Below, piece after piece: positions 9,876 through 18,287 of a DNA stretch of 64,000 bases. Each line of letters begins with the position of its first letter. The stretch's first letter is position 1. The DNA is from Marivita sp. GX14005 (GTDB lineage Bacteria > Pseudomonadota > Alphaproteobacteria > Rhodobacterales > Rhodobacteraceae): NCBI RefSeq assembly GCF_023370775.1, contig NZ_JAMCCQ010000002.1, positions 496,001 through 560,000 of the forward strand, written 5' to 3'. The position numbers and the translations under genes were made by a program. The notes under the pieces are model-generated. The model did no database searches. It saw nothing but the letters and a program-made list of their open reading frames with translations, and was not told the DNA's origin.

Positions 9876-10559
9876 ATGAATGGCTCTATTGTTCGCTCCG
9901 ATGGCACGGTGCTCCTCGTTGGTGGCGCCGGCGGCGACAATCGGCAACTTCGGCAGCTATTGGTCGAGGCGGCGCAGGTTGTCGCGGCCGATAGCGGCGC
10001 GGACTGGCTTCACGAGATCGGGCATACGCCGGATGCCCTGATCGGCGATCTGGATTCGGTGTCACCGGCTGCGCGCGGCGCGCTTCCGCCGGACCGTGTC
10101 CGCCACATCGCAGAGCAGGACAGCACCGATTTCGACAAGGCGCTGCGATCCATTGACGCTCCGCTGACCATCGGGATCGGGTTCCTCGGCCGGCGCGTGG
10201 ATCATATGCTGGCGGCGATGACAGTGCTGTGCCGCTACCCGCAGCGCGCGGTTTTGCTGGTTGGGGAGGACGATGTGATCGTTCACCTGCCGCCGCATCT
10301 CGACATCTCCCTGCAGCCCGGAACGCGCGTTTCGCTTTTCCCGATGCGCGAACTTCGGGGCCGCTCTACCGGGCTGACATGGCCCATCGACGGATTGAGT
10401 TTTGCGCCGGATACGCGCACCGGCACGTCGAACCGGGCACTTGGCCCGGTTTCATTGACCATGCAGATGCCCGGGATGCTGCTTATTCTGCCGGCGTCGG
10501 AACGGTCGGCGTTGCAATCGGCTCTGGCGCAGTGCGACGCGATGTGGCCTGCTCCCTGA
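9876..10559 (+). CDS. Thiamine pyrophosphokinase
   Basis: Transfers pyrophosphate from ATP to thiamine, giving the cofactor thiamine diphosphate. The 227-aa protein shows the family blocks ADSGADWL, the metal-binding IGDLDS, DSTDFDKAL, and GRRVDHMLA, with the C-terminal thiamine-binding beta-domain ending near GTSNRALG. Length is normal. It diverges from the acidic-protein gene, and its last 77 bases overlap the 3' end of the convergent exporter gene. Confidence 0.92.
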   Translation: MNGSIVRSDGTVLLVGGAGGDNRQLRQLLVEAAQVVAADSGADWLHEIGHTPDALIGDLDSVSPAARGALPPDRVRHIAEQDSTDFDKALRSIDAPLTIGIGFLGRRVDHMLAAMTVLCRYPQRAVLLVGEDDVIVHLPPHLDISLQPGTRVSLFPMRELRGRSTGLTWPIDGLSFAPDTRTGTSNRALGPVSLTMQMPGMLLILPASERSALQSALAQCDAMWPAP

Positions 10560-11427
10560 GCACGATATAGAGACCCGAGGCGATGGTGATGCTGATGCCG
10601 ATTGTGGCCAGAGTGTTCGGCAGATCCCCGAACACGGCAAAGCCGATGACCGTCGCAATGGGAATTTCGAGATATTGCATCGGCGCCAGCGTTGCCGAAG
10701 GTGCATAGCGCAGCGACCAGGTCATGAGCAGATGCGCTGTCGTGCCGCTGAGCCCGATCGCGCCGAGCAGCGCCCAACTCGTCAGTCCCGGCGCGGCGTT
10801 CCATTCGAGCGCCGGCACGGGAGGGTGCGGCAGAACGAACAGGACAGGCGCGATGAGCACGACCGCCATCACACCGGACACCGCCTGCAACCCGATGGGA
10901 TCGGTCTGCTTGGCGATCTGGCGCGTGATCAGCATGAAAAGCGAGAAGTTCAAAGCAACGCCGAGCGGCAGGAGCGCCGGCCAGCCGACCTGTTGAAACG
11001 ACGGCTGCACGACCAGAAGCGTGCCCGCGAACCCGACGGCGCAGGCGATGAGCCGCCGCGACCCGACCTCTTCCTTCAAAACATAATGACCAAGCACGAG
11101 CATCATGAACGGCATGACGAAAGCGATCGCCACGGCATCGGCCAACGGTAAGTAATAGAGCGCCGTGACCATCATGCCGATCCCCAGGATCAGCATGAGC
11201 GTTCTGAGAAACGTCACCGCAAAAACGCTTGGCGACATCCTCCAGGCTCGGCCCGTCACCGCGACGATGGGAACCAGCACCAACGCCTGAACCGCGAAGC
11301 GGACCAGAAGAAGCTGCCCGAGCGACACCCGTTCGGAGAGGATCTTGGCCAGCGCGTCGCCCACCGGGGCGGCGATGCAGAAGCCGAGCATCAGGAGTAT
11401 TCCGAGGAGGGGGCGATCTTGCGTCAT
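10483..11427 (-). CDS. DMT-superfamily (EamA) transporter
   Basis: Inner-membrane protein of 314 aa with about ten hydrophobic spans in two EamA repeats (roughly residues 8-140 and 150-290). It opens with LLGILLMLGFCIAAPVGDALAKIL and shows the repeat-end pattern LADAVAIAFVMPFMMLVLGHYVLKEE. Such proteins export metabolites or drugs, and the substrate cannot be read from sequence. The last 25 codons overlap the thiamine pyrophosphokinase gene on the other strand. The C-terminal tail is Pro/Thr-rich and cytoplasmic. Confidence 0.88.
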   Translation of the reverse strand: MTQDRPLLGILLMLGFCIAAPVGDALAKILSERVSLGQLLLVRFAVQALVLVPIVAVTGRAWRMSPSVFAVTFLRTLMLILGIGMMVTALYYLPLADAVAIAFVMPFMMLVLGHYVLKEEVGSRRLIACAVGFAGTLLVVQPSFQQVGWPALLPLGVALNFSLFMLITRQIAKQTDPIGLQAVSGVMAVVLIAPVLFVLPHPPVPALEWNAAPGLTSWALLGAIGLSGTTAHLLMTWSLRYAPSATLAPMQYLEIPIATVIGFAVFGDLPNTLATIGISITIASGLYIVLREQATSRRTAPEPIATPTVPTPAE

Positions 11428-11524
11428 TGAGCGACGCTACTCTCGGTTGAGTGCCGCTGTCAACGCTCCCGTAAGCGTCATTCCGCTAAGTCATGGTTTT
11501 GCGTCAAGGGGAAAGCATAACCCC

Positions 11525-12898
11525 TCAGCAATTGGGAATGTTCACTGCCAGACCGCCGAGCGACGTTTCCTTGTAGCGCTCATGCATGTCCTCCCCCGTC
11601 TGGCGCATCGTCTCGATGGCCGAATCGAGCGGCACGAAATGCGTTCCATCCCCGCGCAAGGACAGGCTGGCCGCAGACACCGCCTTGATCGCGCCAAGCC
11701 CGTTGCGCTCGATGCAGGGCACTTGGACCAGCCCCTTGACCGGATCGCAGGTCATGCCGAGATGGTGCTCCAGCGCGATTTCCGCCGCGTTCTCGATCTG
11801 CGCCGGCGTGCCGCCCATCACCGCGCATATCCCCGCAGCCGCCATCGCACTCGCGCTGCCGACCTCGGCCTGGCATCCGGCCTCGGCGCCGCTGATCGAG
11901 GCGTTGTATTTGACCAGCCCGCCGATTGCCGCCGCCGTCAGCAGGAATTCCGGGATCCGCGCACGGCTCGCGCCCGGCACATGGTCGAGCCAATAACGAA
12001 TGGTCGCCGGCACCACGCCCGCCGCCCCGTTCGTCGGCGCGGTGACGACCTGCCCGCCGGCGGCGTTCTCCTCGTTCACCGCCATCGCGTAAACGCTCAT
12101 CCAGTCATTGATTGTGTGAGGCGGGCTTTGGTTCAGCCCGCGATCGGCGATCAGCTTGTCGTAAATGCCCTTGGCCCGCCGTTTGACGCTCAGACCGCCG
12201 GGCAGCGTGCCATCGGTCCGAAGCCCGCGGGTGATGCAATCGTCCATCACGTCCCAAAGCCTTTGGATCCCGCTATCGAGCTCTTGCGCGCTTCGCCGGG
12301 ACAGTTCGTTCGCCCGTTTCATCTGGGCAATGCTCAGCCCGGTCGCGGAGGACATGCGCAGCATCTCGGCGGCCGATTTGAACGGGTAGGGCACCGGCGG
12401 GCCGTCATCGGTGTCTTTGCCGGCGGCAAGTTCCGCCTCGGTCATCACGAACCCGCCGCCGATGGAGAAATAGGTTTCCTGAAGGATCACGTCGCCCTGC
12501 GCGTCCGTGGCCCTCAGCACCATCGCGTTGGCGTGGCCGGGCAGGTTCGGACCGAAATCGAAATGCAGATCGGTTTCCGGATCGAAACACAGCGGCTCAA
12601 GACCTTCGGGAATAAGCCGTTTTTCCTGCCGGATACCTGCCAATGCCGCTTCGGCAGCCGCGTTATCGTAGGTTTCAGGCACGAAACCGGCCAGTCCGAG
12701 TATCGTCGCCCGATCGGTCGCATGGCCGACGCCGGTGAAGGCAAGCGATCCGTGCAGCGTCGCGTTCACGCCCGATGCGCGGAACGGGGCCGCGCGGAGA
12801 CGGTCGAGGAAGCGGGACGCGGCGACCATCGGTCCCATCGTGTGCGACGAAGACGGACCGATACCGACCTTGAACATCTCGAAAACCGATAGAAACAT
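11525..12898 (-). CDS. sdaA: L-serine ammonia-lyase, iron-sulfur-dependent, single chain
   Basis: Deaminates L-serine to pyruvate. The 457-aa protein has the beta domain first ([19 protein letters not shown]) and the catalytic domain after it, as in single-chain bacterial enzymes. Cluster cysteines are visible in [11 protein letters not shown] and in [20 protein letters not shown]. The protein ends in a cysteine (VNIPNC), which in the Legionella enzyme occupies the active site as the fourth cluster ligand until serine displaces it. The ATG at 12898 follows AAAGGAG by about eleven bases. Genes on both sides are unrelated. Confidence 0.95.
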   Translation of the reverse strand: MFLSVFEMFKVGIGPSSSHTMGPMVAASRFLDRLRAAPFRASGVNATLHGSLAFTGVGHATDRATILGLAGFVPETYDNAAAEAALAGIRQEKRLIPEGLEPLCFDPETDLHFDFGPNLPGHANAMVLRATDAQGDVILQETYFSIGGGFVMTEAELAAGKDTDDGPPVPYPFKSAAEMLRMSSATGLSIAQMKRANELSRRSAQELDSGIQRLWDVMDDCITRGLRTDGTLPGGLSVKRRAKGIYDKLIADRGLNQSPPHTINDWMSVYAMAVNEENAAGGQVVTAPTNGAAGVVPATIRYWLDHVPGASRARIPEFLLTAAAIGGLVKYNASISGAEAGCQAEVGSASAMAAAGICAVMGGTPAQIENAAEIALEHHLGMTCDPVKGLVQVPCIERNGLGAIKAVSAASLSLRGDGTHFVPLDSAIETMRQTGEDMHERYKETSLGGLAVNIPNC

Positions 12899-13065
12899 GC
12901 TCTTCGCGCTCCTTTCCCTGAAGGTTTCAGGCTCTTTACCGTGCCGCGCCCGCGTGCGTTGCACGGAAAACGTCATTCGGGGATGAAAATGCGTTGTGCC
13001 TAAACGCCCTGTTTACCTTCTCGGGCCAAGCTGACGGCATGACATCATCTGCGGGGGCACGCAAC

Positions 13066-13260
13066 ATGACGAACGGGATCGACAAACTCGCCTGGATCGG
13101 CACGGCGCTGGCGATACTGGCATGGGCCTTCGCGCCCCATCTGGTGAACGCGGAGCAGGTGGCGTTGCCTTTGGCAAGCCCCGTGACGACAACGCTCCTT
13201 CCGCCCGCCGGAAGCGCGGCGCCCGGCAGCGCCCCGGCCCCGGCATTCGCGCCGCCCTGA
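13066..13260 (+). CDS. Small single-span membrane protein, unknown
   Basis: A 64-aa protein with a short polar N-terminus, one hydrophobic segment (about residues 8-24, WIGTALAILAWAFAPHL) and an Ala/Pro-rich tail. A GGGGG run about ten bases before the ATG could be the ribosome-binding site. A start at 13039 is also in frame. It precedes rpiA by about 80 bases on the same strand. No family is recognised. Confidence 0.5.
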   Translation: MTNGIDKLAWIGTALAILAWAFAPHLVNAEQVALPLASPVTTTLLPPAGSAAPGSAPAPAFAPP

Positions 13261-13342
13261 TGGGTGTAGGCGCGGCTTTTCGGTCTCGCCCATTCGGCAA
13301 CGAACCCCTATAAGGCGCGCAGATCGATCAAGGAGCTGCCCC

Positions 13343-14131
13343 ATGACCGGAGAATTGTCACCCATCGACAAGGCCAAGTTCGTCGCCGCCAGACGCGCGG
13401 CGGATCTGGTGGAGAACGATATGCGTGTCGGGCTCGGCACCGGATCGACCGCCGCCTGGCTGGTGCGCCATCTGGGCGAGCGGGTGCAAAGCGAAGGGCT
13501 GCGCATCCAGGGCGTGCCGACCTCCAGCCGCACCGCCCGCCTGGCGCGTGACGTCGGGATCGAGATCATCTCGCTCGACGAAGCGAAAATGCTCGATCTG
13601 ACGATCGACGGGGCCGACGAGTTCGATGCCGATCTCAACCTGATCAAGGGCGGGGGCGGTGCGCTCCTGCAGGAAAAGATCGTCGCGGCCGCCAGCGAAC
13701 AGGTCGTGATCATCGCCGATGCCGCCAAGGAAGTCGGAACCCTTGGCGCCTTTCCCCTCCCGATCGAGGTGATCCCCTTTGGCTGGACGACAACACAGAT
13801 GCTCGTCGAGGAGCTTCTGGTTTCGGCCGATGTGATGGGGCGCAAGATCACCCTGCGCATGAACGGCGAAGAGCCGTTCCGCACCGATGAGGGCAACCAT
13901 ATCCTCGATCTTCACCTGAGCCGCATCGGAAACGCGCGCCAACTCGCTATGGCGCTAAACCAGATGCCCGGCGTGGTGGAAAACGGCCTTTTCATCGATC
14001 TATGCGACAAGGTGATCGTCGGCTATCCCGATGGGCGGGTCGAGACGCGCGATATCAATGCCGGGACGGTGAGCGAGGATCGCGTAGATCTGGTCGAAGA
14101 CGAAAACCTGTTCTCCGATCTGGGCGACTAG
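13343..14131 (+). CDS. rpiA: Ribose-5-phosphate isomerase A
   Basis: Interconverts ribose-5-phosphate and ribulose-5-phosphate in the pentose phosphate pathway. The 262-aa protein contains the family's phosphate loop GLGTGSTA, the catalytic DGADEFD segment, the KGGGGALLQEKI loop and PLPIEVIPFGW. AAGGAG lies just before the ATG. It ends 75 bases before gor, which supplies a plausible pairing: NADPH from the pentose phosphate pathway is used by glutathione reductase. Confidence 0.96.
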   Translation: MTGELSPIDKAKFVAARRAADLVENDMRVGLGTGSTAAWLVRHLGERVQSEGLRIQGVPTSSRTARLARDVGIEIISLDEAKMLDLTIDGADEFDADLNLIKGGGGALLQEKIVAAASEQVVIIADAAKEVGTLGAFPLPIEVIPFGWTTTQMLVEELLVSADVMGRKITLRMNGEEPFRTDEGNHILDLHLSRIGNARQLAMALNQMPGVVENGLFIDLCDKVIVGYPDGRVETRDINAGTVSEDRVDLVEDENLFSDLGD

Positions 14132-14206
14132 GGCCGCCGGCCCGGCCGTCTGGCAATCCCGGAGCGCCTGTGAAATATCTCTGCGAGGCGATCAAAGGAG
14201 CAGGGC

Positions 14207-15658
14207 ATGAGCGAATTCGACTACGATCTATTCGTGATCGGCGGAGGGTCCGGCGGTGTGCGCGCCGCGCGCGTCGCGGCGGGCGAGGCCGGGGCGAAAG
14301 TGGCGCTGGCCGAGGAGGATCGCTACGGCGGCACCTGCGTCATTCGCGGCTGCGTTCCCAAGAAACTGATGGTGTTCGCCAGCGGCTATGCCGGCGTGAC
14401 CGAAGAGGCGGCCAGCTTCGGCTGGAATATCGAGCCGGGCGCGTTCGACTGGCCCGCCTTCCAACAGCGGCTTCATGCCGAGCTCGACCGGCTCGAAGGG
14501 GTGTATCGCAAGCTGCTCGCCGGCTCGGGCGTCACGGCTTACGATGCCCGCGCCCGGCTGCGCGATCCGCACACCGTGGAGCTGTCCACCGGCGAGACGG
14601 TGACCGCGAAACACATATTGATCGCCACCGGCGGCCGCCCCGTCCGGCCTGACATGCCGAACGCGCATCTTGGCATCGTGTCCGACGATATCTTCGATCT
14701 GGAGAAGTTGCCCGAAACCATCCTTATCGTTGGCGGCGGCTATATCGCTTGCGAATTCGCCTGTATCCTCAACGGGCTGGGCGTGAAGGTCACGCAATAT
14801 TACCGCGGCGCGCAGATTCTGCGCGGCTTCGATGAGGAGGCGCGCGGCCTGATAGCGGAATCGATGTGCGAGAACGGGATCGATCTGCACACCGGTACAA
14901 ATATTGTCGAGATGCACCGCGTTGCCGATCTGGGCGAAAACGGCTCGGACGGGATGGGCGCGCCGGTCGAGGATGTCCAGTTCGGCGGCGCCGCGACGAC
15001 CGACACCCCCGGCGGCGGCCCGATTCGCGTGAAGGCGACGAATGGCGCGGTCAACGATTTCGATATGGTGCTCTTTGCCACCGGGCGCCGGCCCAATACC
15101 GACGATATGGGGCTCGGCGAGCTTGGCGTGGCGCTTGGGCGCAATGGCCAGATCGAGGTCGACGAATACAGCCAGACCGGCGTGCCGTCGATCTTCGCGA
15201 TCGGCGATGTGACCGACCGGGTCAACCTGACGCCCGTGGCGATCCGCGAGGGCATGGCCTTCGTCGAAACCGTGTTTCACGGCAACCCGACCCCGGTGGA
15301 TCACGCGCTGATCCCCTCGGCAGTCTTCACGCAGCCCGAATTCGGCACGGTCGGATTGAGCGAGGAAGCCGCGCGCGAACAGGAGCCGGTCGAGATCTAT
15401 TGCACGTCCTTTCGCCCGATGCAGACCGCGTTTGCCGGGAAGCCGGACCGCGTGCTGATGAAACTCGTGGTCAGCCGCCAGACACGCAAGGTTCTGGGCT
15501 GTCACATTGTCGCGCCGGCGGCGGGCGAAATGATCCAGATGGCCGGCATTGCCGTGAAAATGGGCGCCACCAAGGAAGATTTCGACCGCACGGTTGCGGT
15601 GCATCCGACGATGGCCGAGGAGATCGTGACCATGCGCAAACCGACGCGGACAGCTTGA
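14207..15658 (+). CDS. gor: Glutathione-disulfide reductase
   Basis: FAD/NADPH enzyme that regenerates reduced glutathione. The 483-aa protein starts with the FAD Rossmann motif VIGGGSGGVRAAR, has the redox-active disulfide at Cys44 and Cys49 (GGTCVIRGCVPKK), an NADPH Rossmann motif IVGGGYIACEFA, and the C-terminal base in VAVHPTMAEE. It is about 30 residues longer than usual, because a Gly/Asp-rich insertion sits near residues 244-275 in the NADPH domain. AAAGGAG precedes the ATG. Confidence 0.95.
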   Translation: MSEFDYDLFVIGGGSGGVRAARVAAGEAGAKVALAEEDRYGGTCVIRGCVPKKLMVFASGYAGVTEEAASFGWNIEPGAFDWPAFQQRLHAELDRLEGVYRKLLAGSGVTAYDARARLRDPHTVELSTGETVTAKHILIATGGRPVRPDMPNAHLGIVSDDIFDLEKLPETILIVGGGYIACEFACILNGLGVKVTQYYRGAQILRGFDEEARGLIAESMCENGIDLHTGTNIVEMHRVADLGENGSDGMGAPVEDVQFGGAATTDTPGGGPIRVKATNGAVNDFDMVLFATGRRPNTDDMGLGELGVALGRNGQIEVDEYSQTGVPSIFAIGDVTDRVNLTPVAIREGMAFVETVFHGNPTPVDHALIPSAVFTQPEFGTVGLSEEAAREQEPVEIYCTSFRPMQTAFAGKPDRVLMKLVVSRQTRKVLGCHIVAPAAGEMIQMAGIAVKMGATKEDFDRTVAVHPTMAEEIVTMRKPTRTA

Positions 15659-15730
15659 AATCCGGGCAATCGCGCACAGCTTAGAAAGCGAAACTTACCA
15701 TAAATGACTTCTGAGAGGGGAAAGCATCAG

Positions 15731-16897
15731 ATGGCAGGCAATAGTGGCGGCCCGTGGGGCGGCGGCGGCAGAGGAGGCGATGATCGCGGCGGGGATCGCC
15801 CGCGTGGCGGTCAGAACGGCGGCGGGCGCGGCCCGCAGGACAATCAGCCACAAATTCCTGAAATCGATGAGTTGATGAAAAAGGGCCAGGAACGCCTGCG
15901 CGTTCTGATGGGCGGTCGCGGCGGCAATAATGGCACCGGCGGCTCCGGCGACGGGGGCGACGGGTTCAAGTTCACCGGCGGTACCATCGGGCTGATCGCC
16001 CTTGCGGCGGTCGCGCTCTGGGCCTGGACGAGCTTCTACCGCGTCCTGCCCGAAGAACAATCGGTCGAGCTTTTTCTCGGCGAATATTCCTCCACCGGCC
16101 AGCCGGGCCTGAACTTCGCGCCCTGGCCCTTCGTGACTGCAGAGGTCATTCCGGTCACGCGCGAGCAGACCGAGGATATCGGCGTGGGCGCGCGCGGCTC
16201 GGATGCCGGGCTGATGCTGACGGGCGACGAGAATATCGTCGATATCGATTTCCAGGTGGTCTGGAACATCAACGATCCTGCGAAATTCCTGTTCAACCTG
16301 CGCGATCCGCGCCCGACCATCCGCGCCGTGTCGGAATCGGCCATGCGCGAGATCATCGCGCAGTCCGATCTGGCACCGATCCTGAACCGGGATCGCGGCG
16401 CCATCGCCTCGCGTCTGGAGGAACTGATCCAGTCGACGCTCGACAGCTATGATAGCGGCGTGACGATTATTCGTGTGAACTTCGACAAGGCCGATCCGCC
16501 CGAGCCGGTGATCGCCGCGTTCCGCGACGTGCAGGCCGCCGAACAGGAGCGGGACCGGCTGCGCAATGTGGCCGACGCCTATGCCAACCGCGTTCTGGCC
16601 GAAGCGCGCGGTGAGGCGGCGCAACTTCTCGAACAGGCCGAAGGCTATCGCGCCCGCGTCGTCAACGAAGCACAGGGTGAGGCGAGCCGGTTCCTTGCCG
16701 TTCTGGGCGAATACAAAAATGCGCCCGAAGTCACACGCAAGCGTCTTTACCTCGAAACGCTCGAAGACGTGTTCGGGCGTGTGGACAAGATCATCCTCGA
16801 CGAGAACCCCGAAAGCGGCGGCAATGGCGTCGTGCCCTATCTTCCGCTCAACGAATTGCGTCGCAACACGACGAACAACACTGAAGAGGCGAATTGA
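15731..16897 (+). CDS. hflK: FtsH protease modulator HflK
   Basis: Membrane-anchored SPFH/prohibitin-family protein that, with HflC, forms a large cage around FtsH and controls its proteolysis. The 388-aa product begins with a Gly/Arg/Asn-rich disordered leader (about residues 1-75) and has one membrane span near 88-105. It continues with the SPFH domain (VLPEEQSVELFLGEYSSTG onward) and a long Ala/Glu coiled coil (AEQERDRLRNVADAYANRVLAEARGEA). The ATG at 15731 follows GAGAGGGGAAAG. Its stop overlaps the hflC start (TGATG). Confidence 0.94.
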   Translation: MAGNSGGPWGGGGRGGDDRGGDRPRGGQNGGGRGPQDNQPQIPEIDELMKKGQERLRVLMGGRGGNNGTGGSGDGGDGFKFTGGTIGLIALAAVALWAWTSFYRVLPEEQSVELFLGEYSSTGQPGLNFAPWPFVTAEVIPVTREQTEDIGVGARGSDAGLMLTGDENIVDIDFQVVWNINDPAKFLFNLRDPRPTIRAVSESAMREIIAQSDLAPILNRDRGAIASRLEELIQSTLDSYDSGVTIIRVNFDKADPPEPVIAAFRDVQAAEQERDRLRNVADAYANRVLAEARGEAAQLLEQAEGYRARVVNEAQGEASRFLAVLGEYKNAPEVTRKRLYLETLEDVFGRVDKIILDENPESGGNGVVPYLPLNELRRNTTNNTEEAN

Positions 16898-17946
16898 TGC
16901 GCAAGACAACCTACCTGCTGCCGGTTGCTGTTCTGGTGATCGCGGGCCTGCTGTCGTCCATCTTCATCGTGGATGAGCGCGAGAACGCGCTGGTGCTGCA
17001 GTTCGGCCGTGTCGTTTCGGTCAAATCCGATCCCGGTCTGGCATTCAAGATTCCACTCATTCAGGATGTCGTGCGCTATGACGACCGTATTCTGAGCCGC
17101 GATATCGATCCGCTGGAAATTACCCCGCTTGATGATCGCCGCCTCGTGGTGGACGCCTTCGCGCGCTACCGCATCGCGGATGTCGAACGCTTCCGTCAGG
17201 CCGTTGGCCCCGGCGGGATTCCGGCCGCCGAAACACGGCTCGATTCGATCCTGCGCTCCGAAACGCGTGAAATTCTCGGTTCGGTCAGCTCGAACGACAT
17301 CCTGAGCACCGACCGCGCCGCGCTGATGCTGCGCATCCGCAACGGCGCCATCGAGGAAGCCGAGGCGCTCGGCCTCGAGATCGTGGACGTGAGGCTCAAG
17401 CGGACGGACCTTCCGGCCGAGAACCTCGACGCGACCTTCGACCGGATGCGCGCGGAACGCGAACGCGAGGCGACGGACGAGCGGGCACGCGGCAACGAGG
17501 CCGCGCAGCGCGTGCGCGCGCAGGCTGACCGGACGGTCGTGGAACTGGTTTCCGACGCCAATCGCCAGGCCGAGATCATCCGCGGTGAGGCCGATGCGCG
17601 CCGCAACTCGATCTTCGCCGATGCCTTCAATCAGGATGCCGAATTCTTCGAATTCTACCGCTCCCTGACGGCCTATCAGCGTGCTCTGCAAGGGTCGAAT
17701 TCGACCTTCGTGATGGCCCCGGACAGCGAATTCTTCAACTACCTGAAATCTGCGGAAGGCGCAGGCGGCGGGATCTCGGTAGAAGACGCGGCGCGCGTGG
17801 CCATTCCTGCGGCGCCAGGGGCGGAAAGCACCGCTGTGCAACTCGAAGGTGAGCCGGAATCGCTTGAAGACGTCGAGGCCGAGCCGGAGCCCGAAACCGA
17901 AGAGCCCGCACCCGAACCCGCGCCTGAGAGTCAGGCCGGGAATTGA
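16897..17946 (+). CDS. hflC: FtsH protease modulator HflC
   Basis: Partner of HflK, periplasmic with an N-terminal anchor. The 349-aa protein has the span at about residues 4-23 (TYLLPVAVLVIAGLLSSIFI), then the SPFH domain (VDERENALVLQFGRV), the coiled coil with EREREATDERARGNEAAQRV and the conserved FEFYRSLTAYQRAL block. A Pro/Glu-rich acidic tail of about 45 residues, longer than in E. coli HflC, closes the protein. Its stop TGA overlaps the TTG start of the next gene. Confidence 0.94.
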   Translation: MRKTTYLLPVAVLVIAGLLSSIFIVDERENALVLQFGRVVSVKSDPGLAFKIPLIQDVVRYDDRILSRDIDPLEITPLDDRRLVVDAFARYRIADVERFRQAVGPGGIPAAETRLDSILRSETREILGSVSSNDILSTDRAALMLRIRNGAIEEAEALGLEIVDVRLKRTDLPAENLDATFDRMRAEREREATDERARGNEAAQRVRAQADRTVVELVSDANRQAEIIRGEADARRNSIFADAFNQDAEFFEFYRSLTAYQRALQGSNSTFVMAPDSEFFNYLKSAEGAGGGISVEDAARVAIPAAPGAESTAVQLEGEPESLEDVEAEPEPETEEPAPEPAPESQAGN

Positions 17947-18134
17947 TCGACGCGGTTCTCACCGGGCTTGCGCTCGTATTGATCGTGGAGGGGCTGGCCT
18001 ATGCGCTGGCCCCTTCGCTCATCGAACGTATGCTGGAAGCGATGCGCGACATGCCGCTGGACGCACGCCGGCTTGTCGGGCTCGCGGCTCTTGGCATGGG
18101 CATCGTGTTGCTGTGGATCCTGCGCGCGGTTTGA
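17943..18134 (+). CDS. DUF2065 family small membrane protein
   Basis: A 63-aa protein with two hydrophobic segments (about residues 3-25 and 43-62) linked by LIERMLEAMRDMPLDARRLVG. This is the pattern of the DUF2065 family, often found beside hflC. The start appears to be TTG at 17943 overlapping the hflC stop (TTGA), so translation is coupled. The role is unknown, and context suggests membrane quality control. Confidence 0.82.
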   Translation: MIDAVLTGLALVLIVEGLAYALAPSLIERMLEAMRDMPLDARRLVGLAALGMGIVLLWILRAV

Positions 18135-18287
18135 CCCGGCGCAGGCGTTTCCGCTACAGTCACAATCAACTCACATCCGCTTGAAGCGCCACATTCGCGA
18201 TTGCGTGTTGCCGGTCCGCACCTAAATTGGCCGCATGGAACGCCGGTGATGGTTTCTGCCGCATCACCCAAGACGAAGGAGTTTCCC

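Noticed and set aside
11507-11525. AGGGG/CCCCT hairpin at the sdaA 3' end as a terminator
   Set aside because: Only a 5-bp stem with a nine-base loop and no clear T-run on either strand.
18181-18235. Heat-shock (RpoH-type) promoter before the DegP gene
   Set aside because: CTTGAA is present at about 18181, but no matching -10 element at the right spacing could be read with confidence.
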